From the NCBI RefSeq assembly GCF_001580365.1, contig NZ_CP014480.1, positions 2,233,008-2,297,007 of the forward strand: a DNA stretch of 64,000 nt. The letters run 5' to 3'. Below, one piece after another: positions 23,692 to 32,081 of the stretch. The stretch is from Kocuria turfanensis (lineage in GTDB: Bacteria > Actinomycetota > Actinomycetes > Actinomycetales > Micrococcaceae). The stretch's first letter is position 1. Each line of letters starts with the position of its first letter. A program made the translations under genes and the position numbers. The notes below the pieces were generated by a model. That model saw only the letters and a list, made by a program, of their open reading frames with translations, had not been told where the DNA came from and ran no database searches.

Positions 23692-24783
23692 TCAGCAGCC
23701 GGCGCCCTGCGGATTCTGCAGGCAGTCGTCCGCGTAGTTGCGCACCGTGGAGCGCCAGACGCTGATCGGGACGGGCGCGCTCGCGACGTCGTTCAACCCG
23801 GCCACGGGCAGCCACGGCCCGCCCGCCACGGAGTACTCGCCGTAGAACCAGGTGGTCAGCGTGACGGTGTAGTCCCCGGTCTCGGTAGAGACATGGCTCG
23901 TGTCGGTCTGCACGTCCCACGCTCCCTCCTCCAGAGGGGCACCGCTGAGCTCGGTGGGCCCGAGCGTGCTGCCGTCCCCGTAGTCCCAGGCGTACTGCAC
24001 CGGGACGGCCCGCACCTGCACGGGAAAACCACCTAGTTCGGTCGCGAACTGCTGGCCCTGGGCCTCCGCGTAGACGTTGGTGTGCATGCCCTTCAAGGTG
24101 TCCGGCGCCGGCTGGACCGCGCTGGCCGCAGGTGCGACGGCGAGCGTCCTGAAGTCCTGCAGGGTGAAGGTCGGCAGCTCCACGATCTCCTCGTCGCCCT
24201 CCGCCTCGGCGGCCGCCACGCACATGGGCTCTCCCCACGGCGTGCTCGGCCCCTCCCCCTGGCGCACGACGACGTTCATGTAGACGCCTTCACCACCCCC
24301 GTCCGTGGTGCAGACCCGTTCGGCGAGACAGTCGTCGAGGACTGCGCCCCTCCGGTTGGTGCACGGGTTCTGCAGACCGAACGTCTGCGACTTCGACTGC
24401 GCGATCGTGTCCGGGTTGAACGGCCGGTCGATCCCCTGATCGCTCAGGTACTGGCGAAGCGCTTTCTGGAAGGCGGGATCTTCGTCGGGGTCGTAGGCAA
24501 CTGAAGCTGAGCCGCCTGGCTTATTAGGTGGCAATCGCACATGCTGCTTGACGGGCTCTGATTTAAATTCCGCCTCTAAACGTACTTCATCTCCCACAGC
24601 ACGAGCAGATGAACGACTAAAGTCAGGAACACCTCGTTGGCCAGCCCTAGAACCCCCAAATCCTCTTGATTGGGCTGAATCGCTTATAGATTGTTCCTGA
24701 TTCGGTGTAGCTCGTGCGTGTGATTGAGACATAGGGATTGCCAGGAGCGTCAATACGAGGCATAAGATGCTAGGTATCCGCAT
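23692..24783 (-). CDS. Secreted protein with PKD-like segment
   Basis: 363 aa with a Sec signal peptide (MRIPSILCLVLTLLAIPMSQSHARA). The C-terminal third has VQYAWDYGDGSTLGP and YTVTLTTWFYGEYSV, the YxWDxGDG and VTLT signatures of a PKD domain. Cysteines are paired in the middle and at the very end (CLQNPQGAGC), suggesting disulfides outside the cell. GGGGGG precedes the ATG. The first ~100 codons are strongly AT-rich compared with the rest of the gene. Its start overlaps the end of the DUF6318 lipoprotein gene by 14 bases, so they form an operon. Function unknown. Confidence 0.8.
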   Translation of the reverse strand: MRIPSILCLVLTLLAIPMSQSHARATPNQEQSISDSAQSRGFGGSRAGQRGVPDFSRSSARAVGDEVRLEAEFKSEPVKQHVRLPPNKPGGSASVAYDPDEDPAFQKALRQYLSDQGIDRPFNPDTIAQSKSQTFGLQNPCTNRRGAVLDDCLAERVCTTDGGGEGVYMNVVVRQGEGPSTPWGEPMCVAAAEAEGDEEIVELPTFTLQDFRTLAVAPAASAVQPAPDTLKGMHTNVYAEAQGQQFATELGGFPVQVRAVPVQYAWDYGDGSTLGPTELSGAPLEEGAWDVQTDTSHVSTETGDYTVTLTTWFYGEYSVAGGPWLPVAGLNDVASAPVPISVWRSTVRNYADDCLQNPQGAGC

Positions 24784-25105
24784 GGTTCCCCCCAGGAAGA
24801 TTAGCCGCCGATATGTATACCCACTCTCCTTGCACGTAATCCATATAGATAACATGCGGGTCCCCCGCCCCACTGTCTGGCGGCACATCTAGTGAAACTT
24901 GACCGTTTTCGATCAGCTTGGCACCCTCCGTAACACCGGACACGACCGGTTTATAGACGCCATCTGGACCAGACGTAATTGTGGACTCTTTGATTGTTAC
25001 AGACTCCCGTCCACCAACTGCCCAGGCGTCTGATTGATAGATTTCTTCTAGTAGGTCTAATTGATCGCTGCAAACATCACAGGAATCACTGATGATATCC
25101 CGGGC
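24490..25105. other. AT-rich island across the junction of two genes
   Basis: By eye the stretch is near 50% GC against ~73% around it. It contains TTTAAATT, TTATAGATTG and many AT-ending codons, and covers the 5' part of the PKD-like gene and the 3' half of the DUF6318 gene. Both outer ends of these genes have the normal host composition. No transposase, tRNA or repeat borders the patch. Confidence 0.7.
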
Positions 25106-25462
25106 ATACGAGGTGTCTCCGGTCTGGTACGCGTACCACATCGCGTCGGACCAGTAGTCGAGGAACGCCTGCGCCCCTTCCCGGGACTCCTCCCGCGCGA
25201 GCTCGGGCATGACCGGCTTCGGCACGTTCTGCGCCGGCCCGTCCAGCGAGGCCGGCACGTACTCGGCGGACGCGTCGGCGGAGCTGGAAGTCGTTGACGG
25301 TGACGGCGAACCGCCGACTGACTCGTCCAGCGGGACACCGGCCGACGCCGGGCTGGAAGGCGACGCCGCGGCGCCGTCGTCGTCGGAGCCGCAACCGGTG
25401 AGGACGAGGGCCGCCAGGAGGGCCCCGCCGGCTGCCGCTGGGAGTGGACTGGACCGCACCAT
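24770..25462 (-). CDS. DUF6318 family lipoprotein
   Basis: 230-aa lipoprotein: n-region MVRSS, hydrophobic core, and lipobox LTGC with Cys24 as the lipidation site, followed by a Ser/Ala/Pro-rich linker to about residue 85. The DUF6318 domain shows AREESREGAQAFLDYWSDAMWYAYQTGDTSYA (cited as EGAQAFLDYWSDAMWYAYQ) and the CDVCSDQ pair. DUF6318 proteins are actinobacterial cell-surface proteins of unknown role. The linker half has host-like codon use, while the domain half is AT-rich, so the gene seems mosaic. It overlaps the secreted PKD-like gene. Confidence 0.82.
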   Translation of the reverse strand: MVRSSPLPAAAGGALLAALVLTGCGSDDDGAAASPSSPASAGVPLDESVGGSPSPSTTSSSADASAEYVPASLDGPAQNVPKPVMPELAREESREGAQAFLDYWSDAMWYAYQTGDTSYARDIISDSCDVCSDQLDLLEEIYQSDAWAVGGRESVTIKESTITSGPDGVYKPVVSGVTEGAKLIENGQVSLDVPPDSGAGDPHVIYMDYVQGEWVYISAANLPGGNHADT

Positions 25463-25565
25463 GAGTTCTCCGCTTCGCTGTGCCGCGGCCGGACGCCCCG
25501 GTCGGATGGGTCAGATGCTAGACCGCGCGCGCTGTGCTCGAGCAACCCCTGTGGAAGCGATCAAT

Positions 25566-25590
25566 ACGCATTTGCATGCGTCCTGGTCAG
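25566..25590. promoter_or_regulatory. Inverted repeat ACGCA-N6-TGCGT and CTGGTCAG arm
   Basis: ACGCA/TGCGT at 25566-25581 spans a TTTGCAT core, and CTGGTCAG at 25583-25590 is the exact complement of CTGACCAG at 25624-25631. These sites lie in the divergent promoter region between the lipoprotein gene and nrtR and may be regulator sites. Confidence 0.35.
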
Positions 25591-25617
25591 GAGCGATATG
25601 GTCACGACTTCGTTAAC

Positions 25618-25628
25618 GTCAGACTGAC
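25618..25628. promoter_or_regulatory. Candidate NrtR operator GTCAGACTGAC
   Basis: A perfect 5-1-5 palindrome, GTCAG-A-CTGAC, 12 bases upstream of the -10 element of the nrtR-nad operon. NrtR regulators bind GTCA/TGAC-type palindromes in the promoters of NAD genes, so position and sequence agree, but the match to the precise actinobacterial consensus was not tested. Confidence 0.5.
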
Positions 25629-25639
25629 CAGAACGGTGT

Positions 25640-25645
25640 TATAGT
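25640..25645 (+). promoter_or_regulatory. -10 element of the nrtR-nadABC operon
   Basis: TATAGT lies about 39 bases before the nrtR start, giving a short leader. No good TTGACA is found at the normal distance; the palindrome occupies that place. Confidence 0.5.
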
Positions 25646-25683
25646 CACTGCAACCTGAAGGTCCGAGGTGCTTGGAGGTGATG

Positions 25684-26388
25684 ATGATCGCGCAGAACGT
25701 GGCCCTGGCCGTGTCGACCGTCATCTTCGCCGCCCGGGACACCGGCCCCGACGGCCGCAAGGAGCTCTGGCTGCCCCTGGTCCGCCGCATCCGTGACCCC
25801 TTCCGGGGCATGTGGGCCCTGCCCGGCGGCCCGCTCCAGGAGCACGAGGACCTCGAGGCCTCCGCCGCCCGTTCCCTGCAGCTCACCACCGGCCTGCAGC
25901 CGGGCTACCTCGAGCAGCTCTACGCCTTCGGCGGGCTCACCCGCTCGGCCAACGCCGAGGAACGGGTGGTCTCGATCGTCTACTGGGCCTCGATCCGCGC
26001 CGACCAGGCCTCCGACCTCCACGTCGACCTCAACGTCACGTGGATGCGCGTGGCGGACCTGCCGCCACTGGCCTTCGACCACAGCGACATCGTGGACTAC
26101 GCGGTCTACCGGCTGCGCAACAAGATCACGTACAGCCGCGTGGCCCACTCGTTCCTCGGCGAGACCTTCACCCTCGCCGAGCTCCGGGAGGTGCACGAGG
26201 CCATCCTCGGCACCGCCCTGGACCCCGCCAACTTCCGGCGCCAGGTGCTGGCCTCCGGCGCCGTCCTCGACACCGGCACCCGCCTGGAGGGCACCCGGCA
26301 CCGCCCGCCCCGGCTCTACCGCTACGACTCCGACCTCGACCTCGCCGACCGCACCCCGGCCGGCCGCAGCACCCAGGAGCAGACATGA
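25684..26388 (+). CDS. nrtR: NrtR-type Nudix transcriptional regulator of NAD synthesis
   Basis: 234 aa: Nudix domain at residues ~5-140 and a winged-helix DNA-binding domain at ~150-220. The Nudix box is decayed (GGPLQEHEDLEASAARSLQLTTG rather than GX5EX7REUXEEXGU; cited in parts as GGPLQEHEDLEA and ARSLQLTTG), as expected for regulators that bind ADP-ribose without hydrolysing it. TYSRVAHSFLGETFTLAELREVHEAI (quoted in pieces TFTLAELREVHEAI) begins the winged helix, and NFRRQVL follows. ATG 25684 is five bases after GGAGG. It ends inside the nadA start (ATGA overlap) and should repress the operon it heads. Confidence 0.88.
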   Translation: MIAQNVALAVSTVIFAARDTGPDGRKELWLPLVRRIRDPFRGMWALPGGPLQEHEDLEASAARSLQLTTGLQPGYLEQLYAFGGLTRSANAEERVVSIVYWASIRADQASDLHVDLNVTWMRVADLPPLAFDHSDIVDYAVYRLRNKITYSRVAHSFLGETFTLAELREVHEAILGTALDPANFRRQVLASGAVLDTGTRLEGTRHRPPRLYRYDSDLDLADRTPAGRSTQEQT

Positions 26389-27680
26389 CCTCCGTCGCCA
26401 CCCGCATCGACCTGCTGACCGAGAAGCCCGCGAACCTGCCCGGCGCCTCTCCGGCCCCGAGCACGTGCAGCACCGCGCTCGGGACGAGCCCGTGGGACTT
26501 CGCCCCCACGGTCTCGGCCGGCTACGGCCCCGGCGCCTCCCAGGACGACGCCGTGCCCGCCGGCTCGCCCGCGCAGCCGGTCATCCCCGCCGAGTACCAG
26601 CAGGCCACCGCGGAGGAGCTCGACCGCCGCATCGCCGCCGCCAAGGCGATCCTGGGCGACCGCGTGGTGGTGCTCGGCCACTTCTACCAGCGCGACGAGG
26701 TCGTCAAGCACGCCGACTTCCTCGGCGACTCCTTCCAGCTGGCCCGCGCCGCGCGCAGCCGCCCGGAGGCGGAGGCCATCGTCTTCTGCGGCGTGCACTT
26801 CATGGCCGAGACCGCCGACATCCTCTCCGGCGACCACCAGTCGGTGATCCTGCCCAACCTCGCCGCCGGCTGCTCCATGGCGGACATGGCCGACGAGGAC
26901 TCCGTCGAGGAGGCGTGGGAGCAGCTCATGGACGTGCTCGGGGAGACCGACGACGACGGCCGGCAGACCGTGATCCCGGTGACCTACATGAACTCGTCCG
27001 CGGCGCTCAAGGCGTTCTGCGGCCGCCACGGCGGCATCGTCTGCACCTCCTCCAACGCCGCCACCGTGTTGGAGTGGGCGTTCGAGCGCGGCCGGCGGGT
27101 GCTCTTCTTCCCGGACCAGCACCTGGGCCGCAACACCGCCAAGGCCATGGGGATCCCGCTGGAGCAGATGCCGATGTGGAACCCCCGCCACGACCTGGGC
27201 GGCAGCACCGCGGACCAGCTGGCCGACGCCAAGGTCATCCTGTGGCACGGCTTCTGCTCGGTGCACCGCCGCTTCACCGTCGCCCAGATCGAGCAGGCCC
27301 GCACCGAGCACCCGGACGTGCGGGTGATCGTGCACCCGGAGTGCCCCATGCCCGTGGTCGACGCCGCGGACGAGTCCGGTTCCACCGACCACATCCGCAA
27401 GGCGGTCGAGGCCGCCGAGCCCGGCAGCACCTTCGCGATCGGCACCGAGATCAACCTGGTCAACCGGCTCGCCGACGAGCACCCGGAGCACACCATCTTC
27501 TGCCTGGACCCGGTGATCTGCCCGTGCTCCACGATGTACCGGATCCACCCCGGCTATCTCGCCTGGGTGCTCGAGGAGCTCGTGGCCGGCCGGGTGATCA
27601 ACCGGATCGCGGTGGACCCCATCACCGCCCGGGACGCCGAGGTGGCGCTCGAGCGCATGCTGGCGGCGCTTCCGCGGTGA
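26385..27680 (+). CDS. nadA: Quinolinate synthase
   Basis: 431-aa Fe-S enzyme that condenses iminoaspartate with dihydroxyacetone phosphate to quinolinate. Residues 1-75 are a poorly conserved N-terminal extension usual in actinobacteria; the core starts at VVVLGHFYQRDEVVKHADF. Three cysteines expected to hold the 4Fe-4S cluster lie in FCGVHFMAE, VHPECPMPV and DPVICPCSTM. The start ATG overlaps the nrtR stop as ATGA; its stop overlaps the nadB GTG. Cluster supply is probably assisted by the cysteine desulfurase at the operon end. Confidence 0.95.
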   Translation: MTSVATRIDLLTEKPANLPGASPAPSTCSTALGTSPWDFAPTVSAGYGPGASQDDAVPAGSPAQPVIPAEYQQATAEELDRRIAAAKAILGDRVVVLGHFYQRDEVVKHADFLGDSFQLARAARSRPEAEAIVFCGVHFMAETADILSGDHQSVILPNLAAGCSMADMADEDSVEEAWEQLMDVLGETDDDGRQTVIPVTYMNSSAALKAFCGRHGGIVCTSSNAATVLEWAFERGRRVLFFPDQHLGRNTAKAMGIPLEQMPMWNPRHDLGGSTADQLADAKVILWHGFCSVHRRFTVAQIEQARTEHPDVRVIVHPECPMPVVDAADESGSTDHIRKAVEAAEPGSTFAIGTEINLVNRLADEHPEHTIFCLDPVICPCSTMYRIHPGYLAWVLEELVAGRVINRIAVDPITARDAEVALERMLAALPR

Positions 27681-29473
27681 GCACGACCCCGTTCCCCCGC
27701 GTGCTCGTGGTGGGCAGCGGCATCGCCGGGCTCATCACCGCCCTCGCGGCCGCCGGCCGCGGGCTCGACGTGGTGCTGCTGAGCAAGGACCGCCTGGACG
27801 AGACCAACACCGTCCGCGCCCAGGGCGGGATCGCCGCCATGACGGCCGGCCTCCCGGGCGGGCAGGCCCGGGACTCCGTGGCCCTGCACGTCCGGGACAC
27901 CCTCGGGGCCGGGGCCGGCACCTGCGACGACGACGCCGTGCGCGTGCTCGTGCAGGACTCGGCCGCCGCCATCACCGCCCTGGTGCAGCACGGCGTCGCG
28001 TTCGACCGCGCGGGCGGCCCGGGCTCCCCATGGGTGGAGGGCCTCGAGGGCGCCCACTCCGTGCCCCGCATCCTGCACGCCGGCGGGGACGCGACCGGCC
28101 GGGAGATCCAGCGCGCCCTCGTGGCGGCAGCACTGGACGCCGAGACCTCCGGACGGCTGGACGTCCTCCGGCACACGATGCTCGTGGACCTGGTCACGGA
28201 CCACCACGGGAGCGTGCGGGGAGCACTCGTCCTCGACGGCGACCGGCTGCGCGAACTGCGGGCGGACGCCGTGGTGCTGGCCACCGGCGGGGCCGGACAG
28301 CTCTATCCCCACACCACGAACCCCGCGGTGGCCACGGGCGACGGCATCGCCGCGGCCCTGCGCGCGGGAGCCGTCGTCGCGGACCTCGAGTTCGTGCAGT
28401 TCCACCCCACCGCCCTCGCCGCTCCCGGCTGCTTCCTGGTCTCCGAGGCCGTGCGCGGCGAGGGTGCGGTGCTGCGGGACGCCACCGGACGGCGCTTCCT
28501 GGAGGACGCGCACCCGCTCGCCGAGCTCGCCCCGCGGGACGTCGTGGCCCGCGAGATCGTCCGCCGGTCGCTCGCCCAGGGAGGCCGGCCGGTGCTGCTC
28601 GACTGCACCGCCATGACCGCTCCGGCCGGCGCCGGGCACGCGGGGCCGGACACTGCCGAGCACCTGGCGCGCCGGTTCCCCACGATCGACGCCGCCGTGC
28701 GGGCCCACGGCGTGGACTGGTCCCGGGAACCGGTCCCCGTCACCCCGGCGGCGCACTACCTCATGGGCGGGATCACGACTGACGACCGCGGCCGCACGAG
28801 CGTCCCGGGCCTGTACGCCGTGGGCGAGTGCGCGGCCACGGGCGTGCACGGCGCCAACCGGCTGGCCTCCAACTCGCTGCTGGAGGGCGCCGTGTTCGGC
28901 GCCCGGACCGCCGAGGCCCTGGCCGGGGACCTCCGGGCCGACGACACCCGCCGGCCGCACTCGACCCGGTCGCAGTCCGCGGCGACCGCGGAGCTCCGGG
29001 CCGAGGGCACCGACCGGACGCGTCCCGGTCCGCCCCGCGCCGTCCGGCGGCACCCCGCCCGGCTCGCGCCCGGTGGCGTGCTGGCCCTGCCGGACCCCGC
29101 CGAGGCGGACGTGCCGTTCGACCGGCAGGCCTTCCAGGCCGCGATGTGGGCCGGCGCCGGCGTCCTGCGGGACGGTCCCGGTCTCGAGGCGCTGGTCCGC
29201 CGGCTGGACGCGCTCCGCCCGCCCGCCGCGCTCTCCCGCTCCGCGGTCGAGGACCGGAACCTGCTCACCGTGGGACGTGCCGTGGCCGCCGCGGCCCTGC
29301 ACCGCACCGAGTCCCGGGGCGCACACTTCCGGGAGGACTGCCCGGTCCCCGAGCCCGCCCGCGCCGGGCGCGCCTTCTGGCGCCGGTCGCGGGTGGCACC
29401 CCGCAACGGTCACCGACCCGCCACGAGTACATATGCCCACAACGACATGTTCGAGAGGATTTCCGCATGCTGA
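27677..29473 (+). CDS. nadB: L-aspartate oxidase
   Basis: 598-aa FAD enzyme oxidising L-aspartate to iminoaspartate for NadA. VLVVGSGIAGLITALAAA binds FAD; HSVPRILHAGGDATG, VVLATGGAGQLYPHTTNP, EFVQFHPTAL, RGEGAVLRD and HYLMGGITTD are the flavoprotein-family signatures, including the catalytic arginine region. Residues about 425-475 form an Arg/Pro/Thr-rich insertion between the FAD and C-terminal helical domains, which makes it longer than the usual ~530 aa. GTG start at 27677 overlaps the nadA stop (GTGA). Confidence 0.94.
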   Translation: MSTTPFPRVLVVGSGIAGLITALAAAGRGLDVVLLSKDRLDETNTVRAQGGIAAMTAGLPGGQARDSVALHVRDTLGAGAGTCDDDAVRVLVQDSAAAITALVQHGVAFDRAGGPGSPWVEGLEGAHSVPRILHAGGDATGREIQRALVAAALDAETSGRLDVLRHTMLVDLVTDHHGSVRGALVLDGDRLRELRADAVVLATGGAGQLYPHTTNPAVATGDGIAAALRAGAVVADLEFVQFHPTALAAPGCFLVSEAVRGEGAVLRDATGRRFLEDAHPLAELAPRDVVAREIVRRSLAQGGRPVLLDCTAMTAPAGAGHAGPDTAEHLARRFPTIDAAVRAHGVDWSREPVPVTPAAHYLMGGITTDDRGRTSVPGLYAVGECAATGVHGANRLASNSLLEGAVFGARTAEALAGDLRADDTRRPHSTRSQSAATAELRAEGTDRTRPGPPRAVRRHPARLAPGGVLALPDPAEADVPFDRQAFQAAMWAGAGVLRDGPGLEALVRRLDALRPPAALSRSAVEDRNLLTVGRAVAAAALHRTESRGAHFREDCPVPEPARAGRAFWRRSRVAPRNGHRPATSTYAHNDMFERISAC

Positions 29474-30378
29474 CCCGAGCCGCCATCACCGAGGTCGTGG
29501 AACGGGGCCTCGCCGAGGACGCGCCCTGGGGCGACATCACGTCCGAGCTGCTCATTCCCGCCACCGCCCTCGCACGGGCCGAGCTCGTCGCGCGCGAGGA
29601 CGGCGTCTTCTCCGGCGGCCAGGTCTTCGCCGCGGCGTTCGCCGCCGTGGACCCCGCCGTGGCCGTGGAGCTGATCCCCGCCGACGGGGACCCCTTCGCC
29701 GCGGGGGACACCCTGGCCGTGGTGGCCGGACCCGCCCGCGCCGTGCTGACCGGCGAGCGCGTGGCCCTGAACCTCACCCAGCGGATGTGCGGGATCGCCA
29801 CGCTGACGGCCCGCTACGTCGCCGCCGTCGAGCAGGCCGTCGCCCGCGTGGAGCGGGCGGCGAACCTGCCCCCCGGCACGATCACCCGGACCCGGGTGGC
29901 GGACACCCGCAAGACCACCCCGGGGCTCCGGGCGCTGGAGAAGCACGCCGTGCGCAGCGGCGGCGGGCACAACCACCGGCACTCGCTCTCCGACGCCGTG
30001 ATGGCCAAGGACAACCACCTGGCGCTGCTCACCGCCGACGGGACCGACCTGACCGGCGCGCTGCGGCAGCTGCGCCGTCGGCTGCCCCACACGGTGCACC
30101 TCGAGGTGGAGGTCGACCGGCTGGACCAGATCGAGGCCGTGCTGGCCGGAGGCGCGGACACGGTGCTGCTGGACAACTTCTCGGTCGACGACCTCGTGAG
30201 CGGCGTGGCGATCATCGACGGCCGCGCAACGGTGGAGGCCTCCGGCGGGGTCAGCCTGGAGACCGTCGGGGAGATCGCCGCCACCGGGGTGGACGTCATC
30301 TCGGTGGGCGCGCTCACCCACTCGGCCCGCAACCTGGACCTGGGCCTCGACGTCGTCCTGGACGTCCGGGAGGACTGA
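29467..30378 (+). CDS. nadC: Nicotinate-nucleotide pyrophosphorylase (carboxylating), quinolinate phosphoribosyltransferase
   Basis: 303-aa enzyme forming nicotinate mononucleotide from quinolinate and PRPP. Motifs: EDAPWGDITSELL at the N-terminus, LNLTQRMCGIATLT, RKTTPGLRALEKHAV, GGGHNHRHSL and VEVEVDRLDQ, then EASGGVSLETVGEIAATGVDVISVGALTHS (cited as EASGGVSLE and GVDVISVGALTHS). A short insertion with AANLPPGTITRTR precedes RKTTPG. The ATG lies in the last seven bases of nadB, so translation is coupled. Confidence 0.95.
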   Translation: MLTRAAITEVVERGLAEDAPWGDITSELLIPATALARAELVAREDGVFSGGQVFAAAFAAVDPAVAVELIPADGDPFAAGDTLAVVAGPARAVLTGERVALNLTQRMCGIATLTARYVAAVEQAVARVERAANLPPGTITRTRVADTRKTTPGLRALEKHAVRSGGGHNHRHSLSDAVMAKDNHLALLTADGTDLTGALRQLRRRLPHTVHLEVEVDRLDQIEAVLAGGADTVLLDNFSVDDLVSGVAIIDGRATVEASGGVSLETVGEIAATGVDVISVGALTHSARNLDLGLDVVLDVRED

Positions 30379-30380
30379 CC

Positions 30381-31550
30381 GTGCTGTACCTCGACGCGGC
30401 CGCGACCACTCCCGTGCGGCGGGAGGTCCTGGAGGCCATGTGGCCCTATCTGACCCAGGAGTTCGGCAACGCCTCCAGCCACCACGAGGTCGGCCGCCGG
30501 GCACTGGCCGGACTGGACGCGGCTCGGCAGACCGTGGCCGAGGTGCTCAACTGCCGGCCCGCGGAGGTGGTCTTCACCTCCGGGGGGACCGAGGCGGACA
30601 ACCTGGCGGTCAAGGGCATCGCCCTGGCCCGCCGGGACCGGGACGCGTCGACGAGCCACGTGGTGACGAGCGCGGTGGAGCACCACGCCGTGCTGGACTC
30701 CGCGCGGGACCTCGCCCGCTGGGACGGCTTCGAGGTGACCGAACTGGGCGTCTCGCCCGAGGGTCTGGTCGATCCCGCCGACCTGGCCGGGGCTGTTCGT
30801 CCGGGCACGGCGGTGGTATCCGTGATGCATGCGAACAACGAGACGGGTGCGGTCCAGGCGGTCGCCGAGCTGGCTGCGGTGGCTCGGGCGCGGGAGGTCC
30901 CGTTCCATACGGATGCGGTCCAGGCGGCCGGGTCGCTGGAGCTGGACGTACAAGGGCTCGACGTGGCGGCGCTGAGCCTCGCCGGGCACAAGATCGGGGC
31001 GCCCAAGGGCGTCGGAGCGCTCTACGTGCGCCGGGGCACGCCCCTGCGCCCCCTGATGAGCGGCGGAGGGCACGAGCGCGGCCGCCGCTCGGGCACCTCC
31101 AACGTGGCGGGCGCCGTCGGTCTCGCCACGGCCTTGCGGCTGTCCGCCGAGGAACGGCCGGCGAAGGCGGTGAGCCTGGCCGCGCTGCGGGACCGGCTGA
31201 TCACCGGGGTCCTGGCCGAGGTGCCCACAGCCCTCCTGACCGGCCCCGACCCGCGGGTGCACCCGGGGTCCCGGCTGCCCGGGCACGCGTCCTTCTGCTT
31301 TCCCGGGGTCAACGGTGAGACGGTCCTGGTGGACCTGGAGTCGCGGGGGCTGCTCGTCTCCTCGGGTTCGGCCTGCTCGGCCGGGGACACCGAGCCCTCG
31401 CACGTGCTCACGGCGATGGGCTACCCGCCGGAGGTCGCCACCACCGCGGTGCGCTTCACCCTCTCCGCCGACGTCACGCCGGAGCAGGTGGACGGGATCG
31501 TCGCGGCCACGCGGGACGTCGTGGGGCGGCTGGGCTCCCCGCACGGCTGA
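30381..31550 (+). CDS. Cysteine desulfurase family protein (NifS/IscS-like)
   Basis: 389-aa PLP enzyme that removes sulfur from cysteine. LYLDAAATTPVRREV is the start signature, SGGTEADNLAVKG follows, SLAGHKIGAPKG holds the PLP lysine, GGGHERGRRSGTSN is the substrate loop, and SSGSACSAG holds the persulfide cysteine near residue 331. The GTG start is two bases after the nadC stop. Placed at the end of nadABC it probably supplies sulfur for the NadA cluster, as known for NifS-type genes in nad operons. Confidence 0.92.
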   Translation: MLYLDAAATTPVRREVLEAMWPYLTQEFGNASSHHEVGRRALAGLDAARQTVAEVLNCRPAEVVFTSGGTEADNLAVKGIALARRDRDASTSHVVTSAVEHHAVLDSARDLARWDGFEVTELGVSPEGLVDPADLAGAVRPGTAVVSVMHANNETGAVQAVAELAAVARAREVPFHTDAVQAAGSLELDVQGLDVAALSLAGHKIGAPKGVGALYVRRGTPLRPLMSGGGHERGRRSGTSNVAGAVGLATALRLSAEERPAKAVSLAALRDRLITGVLAEVPTALLTGPDPRVHPGSRLPGHASFCFPGVNGETVLVDLESRGLLVSSGSACSAGDTEPSHVLTAMGYPPEVATTAVRFTLSADVTPEQVDGIVAATRDVVGRLGSPHG

Positions 31551-31559
31551 ACCCGCGGC

Positions 31560-32081
31560 TCAGCCCACGGGCACCGGGTGCTGCACCCCGTCGTGGCGCA
31601 CCATGAGCACCGGCTCGCCGGCCGTCTCCACGGTCTGCGTGCTGCCCTCGACCAGTGACCACGGACCCGCGGGACAGGAGCCGGGAGCCGGCCCCTCGGG
31701 CACGGCACTCGAGGCGCCGCGGCCGTCGAAGCCCTGCAGCCGGAAGCCGGTGACCGTCCCCCACCACACGGTCTGCGGCCGGCTCGTGATCGCCCGGGAC
31801 TCGGTGACGACCAGGTCCGTCCGCCGCGGGAGGACCTCCGCCGTCCCGGCGTGGACGCACGACCAGGAGATGCCGGTGACCGACTCGGACTCGGCCACGA
31901 ACTCCAGGGACGCGGCTTCGGCCCGCAGGGTCGCATCGTCCCAGCCCAGCGCGGCCCGGACGTCGTTCCCGGTCACGAACCCCGTGCCGTCCTCGTGCAG
32001 CTCCGAGACCGCCCACGGTGGCGCCGCCGGCCCGAAGGCCACCCCTGCCAGGGCCGCCAGTACCGCGATGACCTTCTGCAT
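31560..32081 (-). CDS. Small secreted protein, unknown function
   Basis: 173 aa with a signal peptide (MQKVIAVLAALAGVAFGPAAPPWA, cleavage likely after a small residue near 20-25). The mature part has two cysteines (ISWSCVHAG and GSCPAGPW) that could form a disulfide and a beta-rich pattern (VTGISW, VVTESRAI, GTVTGFRLQGF). I do not recognise a family. The start ATG at 32081 follows a short purine stretch, and TAGCGT (minus strand, 32139-32134) is a possible -10. It is convergent with the desulfurase, nine bases away. Confidence 0.6.
   Translation of the reverse strand: MQKVIAVLAALAGVAFGPAAPPWAVSELHEDGTGFVTGNDVRAALGWDDATLRAEAASLEFVAESESVTGISWSCVHAGTAEVLPRRTDLVVTESRAITSRPQTVWWGTVTGFRLQGFDGRGASSAVPEGPAPGSCPAGPWSLVEGSTQTVETAGEPVLMVRHDGVQHPVPVG

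Noticed and set aside
24490..25105. Insertion sequence or prophage remnant in the AT-rich patch
   Set aside because: No transposase, integrase, terminal repeats or phage genes; both reading frames continue through the patch.
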